From a bacterium (lineage in GTDB: Bacteria > Desulfobacterota > JAPLJL01): a stretch of DNA of 10,507 bases. The position numbers and the translations under genes are program-made. The DNA is taken from NCBI GenBank assembly GCA_028713675.1, contig JAQTNV010000086.1, forward strand, positions 1 to 10,507. The letters run 5' to 3'. The notes beneath the pieces were generated by a model. The model saw only the letters and a program-made list of their open reading frames with translations. It had not been told where the DNA came from and searched no databases. Within the stretch, counting starts at the first letter, position 1, and each line of letters begins with the position of its first letter. Of this stretch, positions 6,872 to 10,507 are shown one piece after another.

Positions 6872-8110
6872 ATGAGAAACGTGGCAATCATTTCAGTCGG
6901 TTACAACGGCCGCTTCGTGGCCAAGCGCCCAGACGTCAATATCCCCGAACTGATCCAGCCCGCGGTGGCAAACGCCATCAAGAAAACCAAGCTGAAATAC
7001 AGCGACATCGGGGTCGTGGTGGAAGGAAACATGCCGACCTTCGAGGGGATCAACTATCCCCACCTCTGGTTCTCCGACCATATCGGCGCGGCGGGGAAGC
7101 CGGTCCTAAGGATCTCCACCGGCGGGACCACCGGGATGTCGGTCTTTCAGGGAGGCTATTACTGCGTGGCCTCCGGGATGTTCGATGTCGCCATGGTCAT
7201 CGGCTGGGAAAAACACGACGAGGGTGACGCCCAAGTCGGCCTGATCGGGATCGTTCTCCCGGAAGCCTTTTCCATGTTCCAGTTCGGCCCGGACATGGGC
7301 GGCGGCGGAACAGGAATGATGGGGGGACTGAGTTCAACCGGGGGCGCCAGTTTCCAGGCCTTATCCTACCTGCATAGAGCCAAGGGAACCCCGGACCACA
7401 TCGATAAAATGGCGGCCCAGGCCCGGTCCAACGCCGCCAAGAACCCCTACGCCCACCTCCAACACCCCAACTGCACGGCCGCGGATATCGCGAAAACCCC
7501 CATGGTTTCCTATCCCCTCCGGTACGGTCACACCTGCCCCGCCTCCTGCGGGGCCTGCGTGATGCTCCTGGTCGCGGAGGAAAAGGTCAAGAAATTCGCC
7601 GACACCGACCGGGTAGCCTGGGTCAAGGCCGTGGCCACCGCCTCTTCCGACGCCACCACCGGGAACCTGGTGGACGGCCAGATCAACGACCCGGCGGAAC
7701 AGGCCATCTGCGAAAAAATCGCCGCGCCCAAGGCCTACAAGATGGCCGGGATCCAGAACCCGAAAAAAGAAATCCAGATGTGCGAGGTTTATGACGGCTT
7801 CGCCCACCAGGAACTGATGTGGCCGGAAAAACTCCACCTCGTGGACAACTCCTGCAAGGCCATCGACGAAGGCCGCCTGGCGATTGACGGGGACATGCCG
7901 GTCAACCCCTCGGGCGGGGTGGTTTCCACCAACGCCATTGGGGCTTCCGCCATGGTGCGGGTCGCGGAGGCCTCCCTCCAGATAATGGGGATGGCCGAAG
8001 GCGGGCACCAGGTCCCCCGCCGGGTCAAGAACGCCCTGGCCCACGGCTGGGGGGGGTTGTTCCAATTCGTAACCATCACCATTCTCGGGGATGAACCGGT
8101 GAAAAGGTAA
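6872..8110 (+). CDS. Thiolase-superfamily protein lacking catalytic cysteines (second copy)
   Basis: 412-residue thiolase-fold protein, clearly a different subgroup from its neighbour. The fold is shown by MRNVAIISVGYNGRF, PVLRISTGGTTGMSVF (77-92), the SGMFDVAMVIGWEK helix-strand (101-114), CEVYDGFAHQEL (304-315), NPSGG (345-349) and ALAHGWGG (388-395). The nucleophile loop reads T-G-G-T-T-G with Gly85 where the Cys belongs, and His391 sits at the second cysteine position. The HDAF loop is YDGF, so the usual His is Tyr307. Tyrosines at repurposed thiolase positions are reported to be catalytic in the aldolase Ltp2, so a similar chemistry is an attractive but unproven reading. A glycine-rich run follows DMGGGGTGMMGG (141-152). 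Fifty-three bases separate it from the second DUF35 gene. It may form a heteromer with the first thiolase-like protein. Confidence 0.83.
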   Translation: MRNVAIISVGYNGRFVAKRPDVNIPELIQPAVANAIKKTKLKYSDIGVVVEGNMPTFEGINYPHLWFSDHIGAAGKPVLRISTGGTTGMSVFQGGYYCVASGMFDVAMVIGWEKHDEGDAQVGLIGIVLPEAFSMFQFGPDMGGGGTGMMGGLSSTGGASFQALSYLHRAKGTPDHIDKMAAQARSNAAKNPYAHLQHPNCTAADIAKTPMVSYPLRYGHTCPASCGACVMLLVAEEKVKKFADTDRVAWVKAVATASSDATTGNLVDGQINDPAEQAICEKIAAPKAYKMAGIQNPKKEIQMCEVYDGFAHQELMWPEKLHLVDNSCKAIDEGRLAIDGDMPVNPSGGVVSTNAIGASAMVRVAEASLQIMGMAEGGHQVPRRVKNALAHGWGGLFQFVTITILGDEPVKR

Positions 8111-8163
8111 GGCGCGGCAACCCGGGACAGTTTCAGCTAACCCGTGAATCAAGGAGATCAACA

Positions 8164-8628
8164 ATGGAAAAGGTAAAAAAACCACTGAAAGAAACCCGGC
8201 AGGTAAGCGATATCCTGGACATGAGCTCGCTCAAGTGGCGGATCGAGGCCGACGGTCTTGAGCTCCTGGTCCAGGGGTTCAAGGAGAAAAAGATACTCGG
8301 CCGGAAATGCCATAAATGCGGCTCGGTCTATGTGCCCGGCCTCTCGTTCTGCCGCAAGTGCTTCATCACCATCGAAGATGTGGTCGAGGTCAGCAAGAAA
8401 GGCAAAATCGCGTGTTATACCGCCAGCCTGGCCGATGTCCGGGGCAACCCGGTGGAAAACATAACGGTATCGGTCCAGGTCAATCTGGACGGTTCCGACT
8501 CCTGGCTGATGGGGCATCTGGAAATCGACGACTGGAAGAAGGTTTATGTCGGAATGCCGGCAGAAGTGGTTCTCCGGGAGGAAACCAACGGGACCCTGGC
8601 CGATATGGTCTGCTTCCGCCCCATCTGA
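8164..8628 (+). CDS. DUF35 zinc-ribbon/OB-fold protein, thiolase partner (second copy)
   Basis: 154-residue DUF35 protein, last gene of the operon. N-terminal helix (about 20-45), zinc ribbon with C49, C52, C63 and C66 (C-x2-C-x10-C-x2-C), then an OB fold ending NGTLADMVCFRPI, which parallels the ending of the first copy. Outside those landmarks the two copies differ substantially, so they are separate family members rather than a recent duplication. The start at ATG 8164 has AAGGAG 8 bases upstream. Its position after the second thiolase-like gene mirrors the first pair, so each thiolase-like protein probably has its own DUF35 partner, or one complex holds all four. A strong terminator follows 27 bases after the stop. 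Confidence 0.87.
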   Translation: MEKVKKPLKETRQVSDILDMSSLKWRIEADGLELLVQGFKEKKILGRKCHKCGSVYVPGLSFCRKCFITIEDVVEVSKKGKIACYTASLADVRGNPVENITVSVQVNLDGSDSWLMGHLEIDDWKKVYVGMPAEVVLREETNGTLADMVCFRPI

Positions 8629-8655
8629 TTTCCTCCGTTTTTTCTCATTCGAACT

Positions 8656-8688
8656 AAAAAGGCCCGGGTTGATCCCGGGCCTTTTTTT
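8656..8688. terminator. Strong bidirectional intrinsic terminator
   Basis: GGCCCGGG (8661-8668) pairs perfectly with CCCGGGCC (8674-8681) over TTGAT, extended by A-U pairs from AAAAA (8656-8660), with a run of seven T after the stem. It ends the four-gene operon. The A-run on the left side gives a T-run on the minus strand, so it may also stop the convergent hydrolase transcript. Confidence 0.9.
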
Positions 8689-8703
8689 AACCTGAAAAAC
8701 TCA

Positions 8704-8791
8704 GTTCGTTGTGTCCATCGTGTCGTTGGGTTCATCGTGTCTAATCAATCCGGACACTATGGACACTATGGACCCAATGGACTCTACGAAC
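8704..8791. repeat. Inverted repeat built from 9-bp units
   Basis: The left arm (8704-8741) and right arm (8753-8791) are an imperfect inverted repeat, with outer ends GTTCGT and ACGAAC and an 11-base centre. The right arm is made of 9-base units: GGACACTAT twice, then GGACCCAAT and GGACTCTAC (8752-8787). The left arm carries the complementary pattern (GTGTCCATC, GTGTCGTTG, GTTCATC GTGTC). No transposase is near. The remainder of the gap, 8792-8890, shows no gene or clear signal. Confidence 0.65.
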
Positions 8792-8890
8792 GCCTTTGAT
8801 TTGGGAGCGAGAACTATCCGGGAGGATTATCTAGAAATTCAAACTGCGGTTTTCGGGTCTAAACCAGTCTGCCGATCTTTATCCCCGCCC

Positions 8891-9724
8891 TCACCCGCCG
8901 CTGGCCGCCTTTAAATCCGCGGGGTAAACAGCCGGGTCCGTGTCTTTTTCCCGCCAGGGATCATATTCGAACACCTCATCCCCCCCCTTGAACCGCCCGC
9001 TCAAGATGTCGTAAATCAGGGGGAAAATCTCGGATTCAATCAGGCTCAGGTGCCCGGAAGACTTCACCAGAACGCGATGGATGTTCTTCGCGCCTTTGGG
9101 GAAAAAGGAAAATTTGTGGGTAACCAACGGGTCCCAGTTGCCGTGGACGACATAGAGATTTACTTCCTCGGGAAACGGGATTTTCAATAATTTCTTTACG
9201 TAATTATTCCAGGGAAGAAGTTGCCTCCCGCTCTGGAGAAACCAGACCGGGATCGCGAATTCGGAACCGCTTTCCGGGATGGCAATACTGATGACCTTGT
9301 CCACGTGTTCTGGAATCCGGCAGGCCAGGGCCACCGCGATCAGGGCCCCGGTGCTGTGCCCGATGATGTCGGACCGGCGTCCGGTGATCTCGTGGGCGCG
9401 GATTATTCTCTGGGTCAGGCGGTCCTCGACGAACCTCAGGTCCCGGTAAAAGGGATAGGGGGTGTTATCCACGTTGAACCCCTTCTCATCCAGGAAATCC
9501 TCCAGGTCCATCAGGGACGCTTCACCCTGCATATACCCGTGGAGGGTGAAAATCGGGTTGCGGGTGAAATTTTCCGGACGCCAGATCTTCCGGTCCCGGC
9601 CCTCGAAAACATGGCGGAAATGCCGGCTGACATTCTTTTTCCCGGCCCGGATTTCATTCCCCATTACGGTATGAAAATCCTGCAGTAAGTTTTTTACCTT
9701 TTCGATTCTCATTCTGATCGACAT
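8891..9724 (-). CDS. Cytoplasmic alpha/beta hydrolase (esterase/lipase-like)
   Basis: 277-residue alpha/beta-hydrolase-fold protein. Visible landmarks: the oxyanion-hole segment PIFTLHGYMQG (57-67), the nucleophile elbow GHSTG (122-126, Ser124), a likely acid in HGNWDPLVTH (Asp198) and the catalytic His in SSGHLSL (His225), in the right order and spacing. There is no signal peptide, and an N-terminal basic helix of about 50 residues precedes the fold. The architecture resembles lipase/PGAP1-like hydrolases, probably acting on an ester or thioester; substrate unknown. The start at 9724 has AAGGGG 8 bases upstream. It is convergent with the thiolase operon and divergent from the AttH/CrtC-like gene, with which it may share control. 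Confidence 0.8.
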   Translation of the reverse strand: MSIRMRIEKVKNLLQDFHTVMGNEIRAGKKNVSRHFRHVFEGRDRKIWRPENFTRNPIFTLHGYMQGEASLMDLEDFLDEKGFNVDNTPYPFYRDLRFVEDRLTQRIIRAHEITGRRSDIIGHSTGALIAVALACRIPEHVDKVISIAIPESGSEFAIPVWFLQSGRQLLPWNNYVKKLLKIPFPEEVNLYVVHGNWDPLVTHKFSFFPKGAKNIHRVLVKSSGHLSLIESEIFPLIYDILSGRFKGGDEVFEYDPWREKDTDPAVYPADLKAASGG

Positions 9725-9786
9725 GGGATGAACCCCTTTCCCGGCCGCGACAGGATTCCCCGCCCTGGGGGTTCTCGTAAATTGGA

Positions 9787-9814
9787 TTAGATTTTAATTT
9801 CCTTATGTTATAAT
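9787..9814 (+). promoter_or_regulatory. Predicted promoter of the AttH/CrtC-like gene
   Basis: -35-like TTAGAT (9787-9792), 16-base spacer and a perfect -10 TATAAT (9809-9814). The -10 lies inside an 11-base palindrome, GTTAT-A-ATAAC (9807-9817), a possible operator. Confidence 0.55.
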
Positions 9815-9819
9815 AACAA
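9791..9819 (-). promoter_or_regulatory. Predicted promoter of the alpha/beta hydrolase gene
   Basis: On the minus strand TTGTTA (9819-9814), a 17-base spacer and TAAAAT (9796-9791). It occupies nearly the same bases as the plus-strand promoter, so the two divergent promoters would compete or be co-regulated. Confidence 0.45.
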
Positions 9820-9851
9820 GTCATATGTTTCTTAATAAGGAGTGAACAAGC

Positions 9852-10507
9852 ATGAGCATTTGCGAATGGAGACCGATCTCTCGGGAGTTGAATGCCTGGC
9901 ATTACGACCAGCACCCGGATTACTGGCAGTGGCTTTATTTCGATTTCGTCTTCTCCAACGGTTACACCGCCTGCGCGGTCATCCTGCCCCGTTCCGTCGG
10001 ATCGGTCCCGGGGGTCAGCCAGCCCGTGCTGACCCCGGAGGTCTGGCTGACGATCCGCACCGCCGAGGGCAAGCGCTATGACGTCAAGAAGGCCTATCCC
10101 CTCTCCGACTCCCAGGGCTCCCGGAAGGGCTTGGACGTCCAGGTCGGGAAAAACCTGATGAAATGCTCCGGGGACCGTTACCAGATCAAGGTCAAGCAAG
10201 GGGAGATCGGGGTTGATCTGGAGCTGACCCCTTTTCTGCCCCCCTGGACCCCCATGGACGATCTCGGGTTCGTCAATCCCGATACCTTTCAGACGCTCGA
10301 GCCTGAAGGTTCACCCTATTTCAACTACATCGAATTCGTCCCCCGCGGTGAGGTGAAAGGCACGCTGGAAATCGCCGGGAAGAAAGTCCCCGTCACCGGG
10401 CTCGGGTATCACGAGCAGGGTCGGGGCAATACCATCCTCGGCCGGCTCTTCGAGCGCTGGTACTGGCTCAAATTCTGGCTGGACGAATTCACCTTTATCA
10501 GCCCCTC
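9852..10507 (+). CDS. AttH/CrtC-like lipocalin-type protein (truncated by window end)
   Basis: The frame is open from ATG 9852 to the window end, 218 codons plus two bases. AAGGAG (9837-9842) stands 9 bases before the ATG. The product begins MSICEWRPISRELNAWHYDQ and has many Trp/Tyr residues (HPDYWQWLYFDFVF), then beta-rich sequence, and GLGYHEQGRGNTIL followed by RWYWLKFWLDEFTFI. This layout recalls the AttH/CrtC family (carotenoid 1,2-hydratase and relatives, paired lipocalin-like beta barrels), in which a similar Y-H-E/D-x-G/N-x-G-N stretch begins the conserved core. No signal peptide. A role on an isoprenoid or other hydrophobic substrate is plausible and would suit the CrtI-like gene nearby, but the second barrel lies beyond the window. 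Family call is moderate. Confidence 0.6.
   Translation, partial: MSICEWRPISRELNAWHYDQHPDYWQWLYFDFVFSNGYTACAVILPRSVGSVPGVSQPVLTPEVWLTIRTAEGKRYDVKKAYPLSDSQGSRKGLDVQVGKNLMKCSGDRYQIKVKQGEIGVDLELTPFLPPWTPMDDLGFVNPDTFQTLEPEGSPYFNYIEFVPRGEVKGTLEIAGKKVPVTGLGYHEQGRGNTILGRLFERWYWLKFWLDEFTFISP

Noticed and set aside
7361-8185. Antisense open frame opposite the second thiolase-like gene
   Set aside because: Gly/Val-rich shadow translation running across an intergenic gap; no domain.
5218-8628. Naming the operon bbsAB (benzoylsuccinyl-CoA thiolase) or phlACB
   Set aside because: The DUF35 plus thiolase pairing fits, but there are two of each, the catalytic cysteines are missing, and none of the other bbs or phl genes are in the window.
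8711-8914. Small plus-strand open frame through the 9-bp repeat
   Set aside because: Its first part is just translated repeat (MDTMDPMD) and it has no ribosome site.
9654-10199. Minus-strand open frame across the divergent promoter region
   Set aside because: Would overlap the start of the AttH/CrtC-like gene, which has a good ribosome site, promoter and recognisable protein sequence.
1-10507. CRISPR array, insertion sequence, prophage, toxin-antitoxin or defence genes
   Set aside because: No spaced direct repeats, transposase, integrase or nuclease/methylase motifs were seen on either strand.

Overview
The window reads as part of a GC-rich bacterial chromosome with compact operons. The gene content suggests an anaerobic or metabolically versatile Gram-negative bacterium, possibly Desulfobacterota (deltaproteobacterial) or a relative. 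That placement is an inference from the envelope protein, the two-gene GMC oxidase module and the thiolase/DUF35 operon; there is no rRNA or other phylogenetic marker here. No tRNA, rRNA, CRISPR array, insertion sequence or phage gene was found.

Layout: (1) 1-1339, plus strand: the 3' end of an unidentified CDS overlaps by an ATGA junction with a secreted OmpA-like plus FecR-domain envelope protein. (2) 1340-1539: short convergent intergenic region. (3) 3554-1540, minus strand: two-gene operon of a small membrane-associated, gluconate-2-dehydrogenase-subunit-3-like protein and a GMC-family flavoprotein oxidoreductase, resembling a split long-chain alcohol oxidase. (4) 3698-4999, plus strand, divergent from (3): a CrtI-like FAD-dependent oxidoreductase. 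(5) 5218-8628, plus strand: a tight four-gene operon, DUF35 - thiolase-like - thiolase-like - DUF35, with a near-consensus sigma70 promoter in front and a strong intrinsic terminator behind. (6) 8704-8791: an inverted repeat built from 9-bp units. (7) 9724-8891, minus strand: a cytoplasmic alpha/beta hydrolase, divergent from (8) 9852 to the window end, plus strand: the first 218 codons of an AttH/CrtC-like (lipocalin-type) protein. Genes (7) and (8) appear to share overlapping back-to-back promoters.

The most interesting part is the four-gene operon. Both thiolase-fold proteins keep the overall family framework, including NPSGG, but neither has cysteine at the nucleophile position or at the second catalytic cysteine position. 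Each thiolase-like gene is adjacent to its own zinc-ribbon/OB-fold DUF35 gene. In known systems DUF35 proteins are partners of thiolase-fold enzymes (archaeal thiolase/HMG-CoA synthase, PhlABC, BbsAB, and the steroid side-chain aldolase Ltp2-ChsH2). My inference is a heteromeric acyl-CoA C-C bond-forming or -cleaving complex that does not use ordinary Claisen thiolase chemistry, perhaps an aldolase. The flanking alcohol oxidase module, CrtI-like flavoenzyme, hydrolase and CrtC/AttH-like protein fit a neighbourhood devoted to hydrophobic substrates (long-chain alcohols, isoprenoids, sterols or similar), but nothing in the sequence fixes the substrate.
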